Below, in pieces: positions 1-12,600 of a stretch of DNA of 64,000 nt. This DNA is from Owenia fusiformis (lineage: Eukaryota; Annelida; Polychaeta; Sabellida; Oweniidae). The translations under genes and the position numbers were made by a program. Below the pieces are notes generated by a model that made no database searches, was not told the origin of the DNA, and was given only the letters and a program-made list of their open reading frames with translations. Every line of letters begins with the position of its first letter. The first letter of the stretch is position 1. The DNA lies in the NCBI GenBank assembly GCA_903813345.2, contig CAIIXF020000005.1, positions 41,519,394-41,583,393 of the forward strand, read 5' to 3'.

Positions 1-660
1 GTCGTTTCGGTCTCAGTGATCCGTTCCTTGCACTACAACGTGATTCAGATGGCAACAGGGATTCTGCGTTTGATGAAGAGTCTGCTAAGGCCATCTATGA
101 CAACCAGTTGATGCAGCTGGAGAAGCTGATCTCAACACAGCGTAAAGCTCAGCTTAAGATGAGAGAACAGCTTTGTTGTGTTGAGAAACGATTTCATAAG
201 GTACGTGTTCATAAAGTTATTTGTATATCTTACATTGATCTCCCCAGCATTAAAGCAAGCGGGTACAGCACTCACCTGAGATTTTAAAAATAGGCTTCCA
301 CCCACCTAAAAAGCCATTTGCACCCACTTGAAAATAAGAAAAATCATGAAAATAGGATATATAGGTCAGTTTGGATATGGGGTTTATCCCTCATGTGATA
401 TGCCTATGGTCCCTATGGTCCCTCAGGTAGATATGCATATATTTCTCTGGGTAAACCCCATATCCAAAACCTCCCAGTCCATAACCCTTATATATTGAAC
501 ATGTATATGGCACGTATATGTTTAAATCAGATCTTGATATATTTTGTTGTAGGTTTGTGCAGAACTTGAAGATGAGAAACGTAAACATGCGCAGGATACA
601 GCTCAGGGTGATGATGTCACTTATATGCTGGAGAAAGAGCGGGAACGATTAAAACAAGAG
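1..660 (+). CDS. CTTNBP2: CTTNBP2 exons at 1-200 and 553-660: N-terminal CortBP2 coiled coil
   Basis: Reading starts at base 3 (RFGLSDPFLALQRD) and runs to FHK at 200, with donor GTACGT. The second exon follows TTGTTGTAG at 553 (VCAELEDEKRKHAQD) and ends KERERLKQE at 660, with donor GTAGGG. Both are phase 0. The residues match the CortBP2 N-terminal domain, which forms the oligomerising coiled coil. Intron 201-552 shows no notable structure. Confidence 0.92.
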
Positions 661-3600
661 GTAGGGTGCCAATTCTCAGTCACTGCATCATCATACTTTG
701 CTCATTAAACATTATTTAAAATGACATTTTTATAGGACGCATTTAAAAACAGGTTTGCATCCACCTGAAAATCCATTTGTACCCACTTGAATGAGAAAAA
801 TCATAAATAATCATTATCCCATCGAACGAAGTTCGGAGGGATATAGGGAACGCGTAAAGACACTTTTGGTAGAAGGCGGCCATTTTGAAAAATGGCCGCC
901 ATTTTAACGTTTTTTACTATAACTCGAAAAGTAGTGGAGCGATTTTGTTCATATTTGGTATGTGAATACTATAAGCATGGCACACTGTCCTATGACACTT
1001 TTGGAAGAAGGCCGCCATTTTGAAAAATGGCCGCCATTTTAACATATTTTACTATAACTCGAAAAGTAGTGACGCGATTTTGTTCATATTTGGTATGTGA
1101 ATACTATAAGCATGGCACACTGTCTAAAGACACTTTTGGTAGAAGGTGGCCATTTTGAAAAATGGCCGCCATTTTAACGTATTTTACTATAACTCGAAAA
1201 GTAGTGGAGCGATTTTGTTTATATTTGGTATGTAAATACTAAAAGCATGGCACACTGTCTAATGACACTTTTGGTAGAAGGTGGCCATTTTTAAAAATGG
1301 CCCCATTTTAACGTAATTTACTATAACTTGAAAAGTAGTGAAGCGATTTTGTTCATATTTGATTTGTGAATACTCATGAGCCTTGCACACTGTCTCATGA
1401 CACTTTGGATAGTAGGCGGCCATTTTAAAAAATGGCTGTCATTTTACATTTTTTAGTATAACTCGAAAAGTAGTGGAGCGATTTTGTTCATATTTGATAT
1501 GTGAATACTCTAAGCATGGCACATTGTCTAATAAAACTTTGAGGAGTAGTCGGCCATTTTGAAAAATGGCCACCATTTTTATGTGTTATTTTACAAGTAC
1601 ATGTGTGCGATTTTTCAAAAATTTTATAGGTGGCTTCTTAAAAGCATATTATTTCTTCTGATGACAACTTGGCTAGTGAGCAACCATTTTGAAAATGGTG
1701 GCCTTTCTGGTGTGTTGTTTTATGATATTTGCATATATTTTGTTTGTAAAAATGCCAGCCATTTCTGTTCGATGAGATTCGCTACGCTTTGGCGTTGCCG
1801 TTGTTCTGGTTCCGATACTCATAGCATCTTTCTGTTTCAGGGTTAAGAAGAATTGAGATGGCATGGTTTATCATGATGTAAATAATTGGCATATTTTGAC
1901 CAATTTTTCTGAATTCCATCTGAGAAAAAATCTTGGGGAGATCACTGCGTCAGATCATATGTTTTTAATCATCTGGGTGCAAATTTTCCATTCAACCCAT
2001 TGTGGCTATTAAAGAAATGTGAAAATTGGTCTCAACATCCCTTCTCTGATTTTTAACTTGTTGTGAATGGAGTTTGAATAGCATGGTCATTGTATTTACC
2101 AACTGCAATCCATGTTGCTTAATGAAGTGCTATCATATTTCACCTTGTAATGTTTAAACATCTGTGATCTATTAATTAATTGAGCAATAACATTAACCAT
2201 GTAGACCACTTTTAATTACACTAATTAGTTGCAAATGTAGAAGTTATGCACTAACCTTAAATGCTGACTGGCTCATCTTACATTATACATATATATATTG
2301 TACCTATGGTACACAGTGTATGTATACAGTGTTAAAGTGCAAAGACTTAACTGGTCTGAATTTAGCATTTGTCCAGAATGTGGAATTTTTCTCATATCTT
2401 CCATGGGGGTCTGGGGGGGGGAATAAATATCCTACCTGACACTGGCCTGACAGCTCAAGATATATTACACACAGGGTGTCCAATAAATAAGGTGAAAGAT
2501 ATTGTAACTTTCTTAATATTGCACCAATCTTGATGAAATTTTCAGAGTTTGTAGCCCAAACATTTTTACCTTTATTCTATGAATTCAAAGCGTCTTCTAT
2601 TTGATTGGCCAGAGTTGTGGTTGCTATAGTAACCGAGACAACAAAAAGGCGGGGCAAGTTTGTTTACGTCACAACTTTCCAAGACATGTTTATTCTTTCT
2701 GATAGCTTTATTCATACTCCCAGGTCTATTACTACCACAAATGCAATATAAAAACTGTCCTTAAGTCCCATTGTTATGAAAATAAGCTATTCAACATAAT
2801 TTCCATCTCTAGCTATACACTTCTTATGCCTATTCACCCACTCTCTAAACACACTTTCAAACCCATTCTTGCCCATTTCCTGAAGTCTTGCTAAGACATG
2901 TGATCTGAGTTCACACACAGCTATCCTCACTAGTGAAACTATTAGGGCACTGGGGCTACCCCTACTTGCACACCCTCCATATTCCCCAGACCTTGCACCC
3001 AATGACTTTTACTTATATGCAGAACTCAAGCGTGACTTGAGAGGAAATACATTTGGAAGCACTGATGAACTCAGATCGCATGTCTTAGCAAGACTTCGGG
3101 AAATGGGCAAGAATGGGTTTGAAAGTGTGTTCAGAGAGTGGGTGAATACATGTAGGCATAAGAAGTGTATAGCTAGTGTAGATATGGACATTGTGCTTAA
3201 TAGCTTATTTTCATAACAATGGGACTTTAGGACTGTTTTTATATTGTATTGGTGGTAGTAATAGACCTGGGAATATGAATAAAGCTTTCAGAAAGAATAA
3301 ATATGTTTTGGAAAGTTGTGACGTAAACAAACTTGCCCCACCTTTTTGTTGTTTCGGTTGCTATAGCAACCACAACTCTGGCCAATCAAATAGAAGACGC
3401 TTTAAATTCACAGAATAAAGGTAAAAAGGTTTGGGCTACAAACTCTGAAAATTTCATCAAGATTGGTGCAATATTAAGAAAGTTACAATATCTTTTACCT
3501 TATTTATTGGACACCCTGTATCTCCCTTCTTATCTCTGACATTTCCCTAAGTATGGCATCAACAGTAGCATTACACAAGGAAGTGTCAGAGAGAAAGACA

Positions 3601-6600
3601 CTTCTTCCCATTTAACAGTAGAATGAGGGTGATCCATGGATCTGTGAATCATTTATATAACTTAAAATATCTCTCAAGAAATGTAATACACAATCCAACA
3701 TGTTATAATTGTACTTTCAGCTTGTAATACACAATTTAACATGTTATAATTGTACTTTCAGCTTGTAATACACAATTTAACATGTTATAATTGTACTTTC
3801 AGCTTGTAATACACAATATAACATGTTATAATTGTACTTTCAGCTTGTAATACACAATTTAACATGTTATAATTGTACTTTCAGCTTGTAATACACAATT
3901 TAACATGTTATAATTGTACTTTCAGCTTGTAATACACAATTCAAAATGTTATAATTGTACTTTCAGCTTGTAATACACAATTTAACATGTTATAATTGTA
4001 CTTTCAGCTTGTAATACACAATTCAACATGTTATAATTGTACTTTCAGCTTGTAATACACAATTCAACATGTTATGATTGTACTTTCAGCTTGTAATACA
4101 CAATTTAACATGTTATAATTGTACTTTCAGCTTGTAATACACAATTTAACATGTTATAATTGTACTTTCAGCTTGTAATACACAATTTAACATGTTATAA
4201 TTGTATTTTCAGCTTGTAATACACAATATAACATGTTATAATTATACTTTCAGCTTGTAATACACAATATAACATGTTATAATTGTACTTTCAGCTTGTA
4301 ATACACAATTTAACATGTTATAATTGTACTTTCAGCTTGTAATACACAATTTAACATGTTTTAATTGTACTTTCAGCTTGTAATACACAATATAACATGT
4401 TATAATTGTACTTTCAGCTTGTAATACATAATTTAACATGTTATAATTGTACTTTCAGCTTGTAATACACAATATAACATGTTATAATTGTACTTTCAGC
4501 TTGTAATACACAATTTAACATGTTTTAATTGTACTTTCAGCTTGTGATACACAATATAACATGTTATAATTATACTTTCAGCTTGTAATACATAATTTAA
4601 CATGTTATAATTGTACTTTCAGCTTGTAATACACAATATAACATGTTATAATTGTACTTTCAGCTTGTAATACATAATTTAACATGTTATAATTGTACTT
4701 TCAGCTTGTAATACACAATATAACATGTTATAATTGTACTTTCAGCTTGTAATACACAATATAACATGTTATAATTGTACTTTTTGTACTTTCAGCTTGT
4801 AATACACAATTTAACATGTTATAATTGTACTTTCAGCTTGTAATACACAATTTAACATGTTATAATTGTACTTTCAGCTTGTAATACACAATATAACATG
4901 TTATAATTGTACTTTCAGCTTGTAATACACAATTTAACATGTTATAATTGTACTTTCAGCTTGTAATACACAATTTAACATGTTATAATTGTACTTTCAG
5001 CTTGACTTTGAAAAAAGTGGGACAAAGAAGGCTGAAAAGGAGCTGAAGAAAGTAACAACAGCGTTGGAGGAGGAGCGTGCGGCAGCAGCCAAACATAAAC
5101 AAGTTGCAATTATGTTGATTAAAGAACGCAAACAGATGGTAGAGAGGCTCCTTGCAGAGAAACAAAGGAATAATGACTCCATTGATAAGGACAAAATGAA
5201 GGTTATAGCTGAAGGTTTGGTTCAGGAAACCAAGAAGGCCAACCAAATGGAAGCTGCCATGGAGAAACAGTTGAGTGAGTTTGACATTGAGAGAGAACAA
5301 TGGAAAAATAGACTAGAACAGGAGATGATTAGAAATGAAGAATTGTCATATGAAATGGATAAGTTACGCGAGCAAGTTGATTCACTTCTAAAACAGGTTA
5401 ATGCTGAATCAGGGGGCCCTAAAAGTATAGAAATTAAAAGTAGTGTAACTAAAGGTAATGTACGTGAGACTGCGGTTATTAACCCAACACGTATGGGGTC
5501 CCCTATAAAGGTGACTGACAGGGTAGGAAAAAGTAATACACCCCCTCGTGTGACTCTTGGGGGAGGTAAACCGGACATGACTCAGTCTCCAGGCCGGGAT
5601 GTTACAGTACCTAAAACTTTGAATTATAGCACTGTAACTTCACCTGAATCTACTGTGCAAAAAACAATAATGCGATTAACGTCTCCTACATCAGAAAACC
5701 AAACAGTTGTCAGCCCTCAAAGAGTGCGTCAAGAACGCAGTGAAGTGAAGCAGCATATTTCTAGCCCCCGCAGCCCCAGTATCAATCTTCAGGATAGGGG
5801 TTCACCACAGAGTGGCCCAGTTAATGTAAGCACAGGGGGCACCACTGTCTTTACCACGCCATCTGGTGGTAAGATATCTTTCACTGTAGGGCCAGGCACC
5901 TCTGTAAGGAAGTCATCTGCAGGTAGAGGTACACCACCCCCTGTACCACCAAATAAGCCAGCTTATGTCCCCCCTGGGGCAGGTATACAAAGTAACCAGT
6001 TAAGTCCTCGCCATGCCTCACCCCGCTCTCCCTCCCCAGGCGTACCTATCCCTGTTAAAGTAGAAACCTCACGGCCAGTCACCTCACAGGGTCAAGCCAA
6101 GTTTGGAATTACCATATCTAAGGATAAGATCACTGTGTCTGGCCCAGATAGTCCAAACCCTGAGGCAACCAATCAGAGACCTTATACTATAGCTGCTAGC
6201 CAATCAGGGGGCACTGTGACATCATCAACAACCAATCAGGGCACAGTTGTCAGGAATACATCACAGGTTTGTGTGAATGGTGTGTGAAGAAGTAGAAGGG
6301 AGACAAATGGAACTTTGAACTTTTATTGTATCAAATACAATTAGATAGCATATTTAAGCAATACACTAAATGTCAAAATATTATTGGAATCAATAAAAAA
6401 TTATTTAATACATATATAATCATGAACTAAACGAGTGAATTGGTCGTTTATCTCTTACCAAGAAAAACTTCAATGGAGGATCATTTCCTCCATAAACCCA
6501 GCACTGTACATTGGTTAAATCAGCTGATTGCCATAAAAAGGATGTTTAAATCATGGGATAGATGCAACATCCTCTTGCCTGGGTGTAGTTAGAATTGATG

Positions 6601-9600
6601 TTGTAACTTCTAGTTGTCTCTCTCTTCTCCTTCCTTGAATATTTCACTTTGATTTTGTTTTAGTTTAGGATATCACCTCATCAATTATATTTACATGTAT
6701 TTGTTTGGTTTGTTACCATTTCATAATACTACAGTATATTAAGAAGCACTGCTTGAAATGATTGTCATTTATCAGTCTGTATCAACCAGATTAATATTTA
6801 ATTAATAACAAATTCTTGGAAAACAAATGTTTTGAAAGATTTTTACATACTCTGATTGACACAGACTCAGTACATATTGATTACATATTCTTGCAAACTT
6901 GAAACCAAAGCATTATTTGCATTTTGATCAACAATTCCACATTGGTATTCTGAGGTCAATCATGACCATGAGCTTTTGTAAAGAATTAAGAATTACTAAA
7001 TCTGTTGTTCTTTTACTTAATGATAATCTCTGTTGTTGAAATCATTGATAAGAAAAAGCTCCTGGTAATGATTCCTGATTGTTGTAATGATGACTGATAT
7101 TGTTGTATTTCTATATATGTTGTTTTAATTCTGTGTTAGTTGTTGTATTTCTGTTGACAGGGCCGTGGCTGGGTGGTCAATCCCCCTGTTAGTGCGAATG
7201 TAACCCTGAAAGCCCCTCCAGAGAATAAAGGAGCTGTATGTTAACCATGCTATCTTTGCCATGTGCTTTAATGTCATCATTGCGCTTGAATGTTTTCCCT
7301 GTGCTTAAATGTTTTCCTGTGCTTGAATGTTTTATTAGGGGTGGGACGGATAACCGAAATACCGAAAAACCGCGGTTCATAGCCTTCGGATCGGTTTTCG
7401 GATCACGGCCCTACTTTCGGATCAGCTTTTCGGATCGTTTTCGGATTAATATTTCATTGGTCAAGTATGAATAAAACAGTTAAAAACACTGTTTTACAGC
7501 AACATTTTTGATATTCCTAGTCCCTACCTTGTCTGTCTTGTCTGTTGCTAGCTCACTCGTTTATTTGATTCGTTTTGTATCCCTCGGTAATCAATCATGT
7601 GGTCCCTGGTTCTATATTCTTTAGTCGTGTATTCTAAATGTATTGTTCATGAAATACTATAACATAAAATTCCATCTATAAAATATTGTTATAACGTGGC
7701 ATAATTGATACAAAGATTTGCGCAAATTTATATTTGCGCAGGTTCGATATAGGGTATTATTTTGTGCGCACCCACAATACATTCAAATATGGCGTCTGGA
7801 TCTCAAATTCCCGTTTTCCCAAAAGAAATGAAGATTATTTTATTGGTTGTATTAAAAGAAAGTGACAGTCAGCAGTGAAGTCAGAGACAAAGCAGCTAAT
7901 CATGTCAATCAATACAAATCCTTAAAATGAATGAACCGAACCGAAAAAAACCGAACCGACGGCTGATGATCCGAAAAACCGAACCGAACCGAACCGAAAC
8001 GAACCGTCCCATCCCTAGTTTTTATATATGCTTGAATGTTTTTATATATCGCTGTTCAAGAGCCAAAGTGTTCTATGTCACTTTTTGGCCAAAATGAGAT
8101 AAATGTGGATTCCCCCTAATTTGACAATGCTCTTTCCATCTAGCATGGTCTCAAGTGTGAAATATAGCTGTAAACATGTGATTTTTAGTATTCAATTGTT
8201 CTATGTCTGGAAAAACAGTTATCCCAAATGAATTAAATTATCCTATGTCAAGATCTCAGAAAACTGTAAAAGTTGATTTGTTCTATCTCATCCAGCAAAA
8301 GGGGAGTAGCAGAGAAAACAAACAAAATTAAAAAAGAGAGTGTAGAAAGATGAGTGATTTAACAGAACTGAACGTACCACACAGAGATTTTGATCTTAAA
8401 ACATAGAATGACATCTATAAGAAGAATTAACTTGTAATTTACTTAATTTTTTATAATGAAAGGACCCACGGTCCTGTGCTCACACAGTTTGGAACCCTCA
8501 GAGGAATGTATATCCTGACTTTTAAACCAAAATATTGATTTGGATTTGTAGTCTCGAACTTTGAGAAACTTAGATAGCACAGTTGTGTGACCCTAGTTTG
8601 ATGACCTTTGACCTTGAAAATTTTACTTAGTCAGAGCTCAGTAAGGTCTTTTGTGATTAAGCTGACCAAAATTTACATCCAATTTTGACCTTTCGAAGGT
8701 CACTGAAGGTCAAGTAAAGGTCAAATCCTAAAACTAATGTCAGATTTGAACACCTGGCAACTTGTAGATGATTTTCAAAAAAGAATTTGGTCAAATTGAA
8801 GCAAGTTGAAAAATATCTTATTTTTACTGTTTTTTGACGTCAAATATCTCAAAAACGGTAAAAATTTGATGCTGACATATATTAAGCAATATGTAGGGAA
8901 TGCTTAAATCTAGTAATAATGTAATTCATTGCAAGAAATGATCAAGTATAAGGCAAACTTTGAGAAACTTGTCAATCACAAAACCTGCCATTGACTTTAT
9001 ACATGAGAAAGTTTCCTGAAAATGACTAAGTCCTACTTTTTGTCAAATTTTATAGCGTAAACACCAAAAATTGTAATTCCAAGAGCTTTGAAATCTTCAG
9101 AGGACATAAGCTGCATATAAAGCAACTACTACAAGTTATTTGAAAGTTCTTCTTCAACAAAGTGTCTAGTATTTACAAAAAAATTGACTTTTTGACGTCA
9201 AAATCAGCAATTTCTCGGAAACCGGGCGAACTTGGGAAATGGCGATGATAGGTCAAATAGGCATTATGGATATGCATAAAATGAATGTGGTTATGACTCA
9301 ATCTGAATAGCAGTTTTAATTTGTGCGGCCAATGTTGACAGACGGAGGGACCAACGGACGGACGGACCAACGGACGGACGCCTGGTCGATCCCATAGGCT
9401 CACTATGTGAGCCAAAAATTACTTGTACGACATAATGTTAATTAAGTGTGATATAACTTACCAAATACGTAACGTACCAAAAGAGATCTTTAACTTAGGA
9501 CATAAAGTGGAAACAACAAAAAAAATACTTGTAATTTACTTAATTTAAAAAAACTTTACTTGTAAGACATAAAAATGACAGATAGCTGGAGTAGTTGATG

Positions 9601-12600
9601 AAGTCTCAGTTATTGATAATGTATCTTAAAGTCTTCTAATTAATGATATCTTTTATTTTTCAACATTAAGTCTAATATCTATGTGTGTTTTTTCTCAGAG
9701 TACTGTTTATTTTGTATTTTAGATTGTAATTTTACGTAACTGTGTGAACGAAATTATTGATAATGTAAAAGTAGGAAAAAGTTACAAGAAAAACAATGAA
9801 AACTCAAGCACAAATGAAAGGAAAATGAGCAGACAGCTTGGGATGGACAATCGCTTCCAAGGAACTTTGCAGCAAACGAGGGAGTAGCAAAGAAAACAAA
9901 AAAAGTAAAAGACAAAAGAGGCTGCTTAGTGATTTAATAGAAATGAATGTACCAAACAGAGATTTTTAACTTAGAACATAAAATGACAACTACAAGAAGA
10001 CATAATGTTAATTTAGTGTGATAATATAACTGAGCAATAAAAATGACAAGTTGCTGATGTAATTGATGATATCCCAGATAATGATATTTTATATATAAAA
10101 TGATATTTTATATATAAAATGATATATTTTATTTTGTATTTTAGATTGTAATTTTACATTGTCTGAACCAAATTATGGTGTCATAAATTGTTCAAATTGT
10201 GTAATTGTTCTATCTCAATTCACATTTGTCCTAAGTCAGCTTTTCTAAAAAAAAATGACTCAAATTGTTCTATCTCCACTTGTCATGTTTTTAAAAAACA
10301 TACTTAAACTAATCAAATAATTCCCATTTTTTGCAATATCAGAGATCATATTAATATAAATCAGTTGTAGAAACATCAAAAAGCTGGGTTTCACACAAAA
10401 AAAGTTATTAAGTATCAAACTTTAAAACTTGATTTCCCAAAAGTCATGTTTTTTGAAATAGAACACTTTGGCTCTTGAACAGCGATATGCTTGAATGTTT
10501 TTATATGTGCTTGAATGTTTTTATATGTGCTTGAATGTTTTATTGCACTTCCAAAAGGTGCCATATTGTGTCTTTTGTCTTGCTTGTTGTGCTTCTGGGA
10601 AGATGGGCATGTGTCACCAATATCTTGTCATTGAAATTCCAAGAAAACTGCCTTTATACTTTAGGTTTTCAGCATGTTGGGAAAATAATGGCAGCTATTT
10701 TGCCATTCAAAATGTGATATTCATCTCTGTGTGTCCGGTTACGTGTGCTTAAATGATTCAATCATATTTTCACATAACAAACAGCAATATGAAACTTATT
10801 TTGCTTGGCAGGACTCAAAATTTCCAAACAGATGAAAAAGCTTTGAAAAAGTTGCACTGAAATTTTGTGTTACCCTTTAAGATTTATTGCGATACTGTTA
10901 CGCACACTGTACACCATGGGTACCAAATGAATTTGAAAAAGTGTTAAAAATGCATTTATTTGTTTACACATTTATTGATGATTCTGTGCTTGTTTATTTA
11001 ACCATTTAGTTTTATCAAAATAGAACTATTTAAAGTTGATAAAAAACAAATTCCTGGGGAGCATACCCAAGATGCGTGGCCTTCAGCCATTCAATCAGAC
11101 ATCCCCAATTTGGTGGTACCAACTCAAAATGTAGCCCCATGCCCATGGTGATGATATACCTTAAATGTTGTGAATCCCAAATATTATCTTCGAGTTTGCT
11201 GAATTTTACATATACATGTATAACTGATAACCAGTATATAAGCTGACTGGTATAAAAGTTTACAGTTTGCTTAAAATTGTCAATAATTATAACTTATAGG
11301 TCCAGGCATATTTAGTGAAAAGATTTGAGATGTTACAACTTAGTTCTACACTATAGTGATCAAGAATCATTAGTGTAAATGCTAGTATGCAATTTTTACA
11401 AGATCTACAATGCATGCCTTCATGTTTTTTCTTTTTGCCATTTGCTTCCTCAAAACACCTAAATTTTTATTTCTTACTAAAATAGAAAGTCTGAATAAAT
11501 GTATCCTCCTTGTTATTTTCCCTGCATGAAGACAGTTTTCTTGTGAAGGTACATATCTAAATGAGTCATAAACGAATAAGAGATTTCTGAAGAGATAATT
11601 TTTAATGAGCCCATGTAAACTGCAACCAGACTTCTATTGTCACTTCAATTAATTGGCTACGTAATAACAAATTGTAACCAATAAGAACCAGAGTTACTGG
11701 GAGCCTGTTTGCAGTTTGCACAATTTGATTTTTAATGGGCGTTTTCAAAGGCATTATACTAATTTTGGTTAAAATTCCAAGAAATACTGAAATAGCCAAA
11801 CCCGCTCAATAAGTGCAATGTTGTTCATAGCTGGAACATTTTGGCTAAAGTCTGTGTTAGTTCTTTAATATTAATCATGTCACGATGGCTCAAGTTGTTT
11901 TCTCATTATTTCCTTAAAATAGATGCAACTTCTCCAAAAATAACTTTAATGTGATGAAAATTCTGCAGTTAACAGTTCAGACAGCCTTTGTCTTGGAAGT
12001 ATGTAATTTTTCAAAGCGTATCAGTTAGTACTTCTTTGCATGGTTTATTTTTAGTTCACCAAAAGTTCTAATCTGAAATGCTTTTGTTAGTTTCTTCAAA
12101 GATGAGATAGACGTCCTTGGTTTCTTGTAGGCATTAGATGCCCTTTCTTTTCTAGGAATATGCTTGGACGACAGTCAAGCCAAAATAGCAGTTATTAGGT
12201 ACCCAAATACATGTTTAAATGTATTACAATGTGAAACTTTGTATCTAATAGTTTGTACTTTTTAAGTTGTTACAGATTGCAAGCATGAACTGTTGAACTT
12301 TGCTATGAATTGAATGAACATTGTTTATTTCTTATGAATGTTGAGTTTGTTGAAATATGTGAAAGGAAACGAGCATATTTCATGAAATCAACAATTCATA
12401 AGAAAAACATGAATTTTACATAGCAGCATTTATTGCATGTTTATTATGATTTTATGTAGACTACGTCACTAGTATTTTGGCAGGCGACTAAAAATATGAC
12501 GCTTCAACTCCCAACAAAACAAACTCAACTTTAGCGCCATACAGGTAGCAGCCTCGTTGTCTCACACAGGCGAAACATTTATTTTCTCCCAAAATCCCTC

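Noticed and set aside
1559-1864. Short ORFs over the degenerate satellite end
   Set aside because: No family similarity, repeat-derived composition, present on both strands.
3681-5000. CRISPR-like array of short direct repeats
   Set aside because: No variable spacers, metazoan context; units are head-to-tail copies of a splice acceptor.
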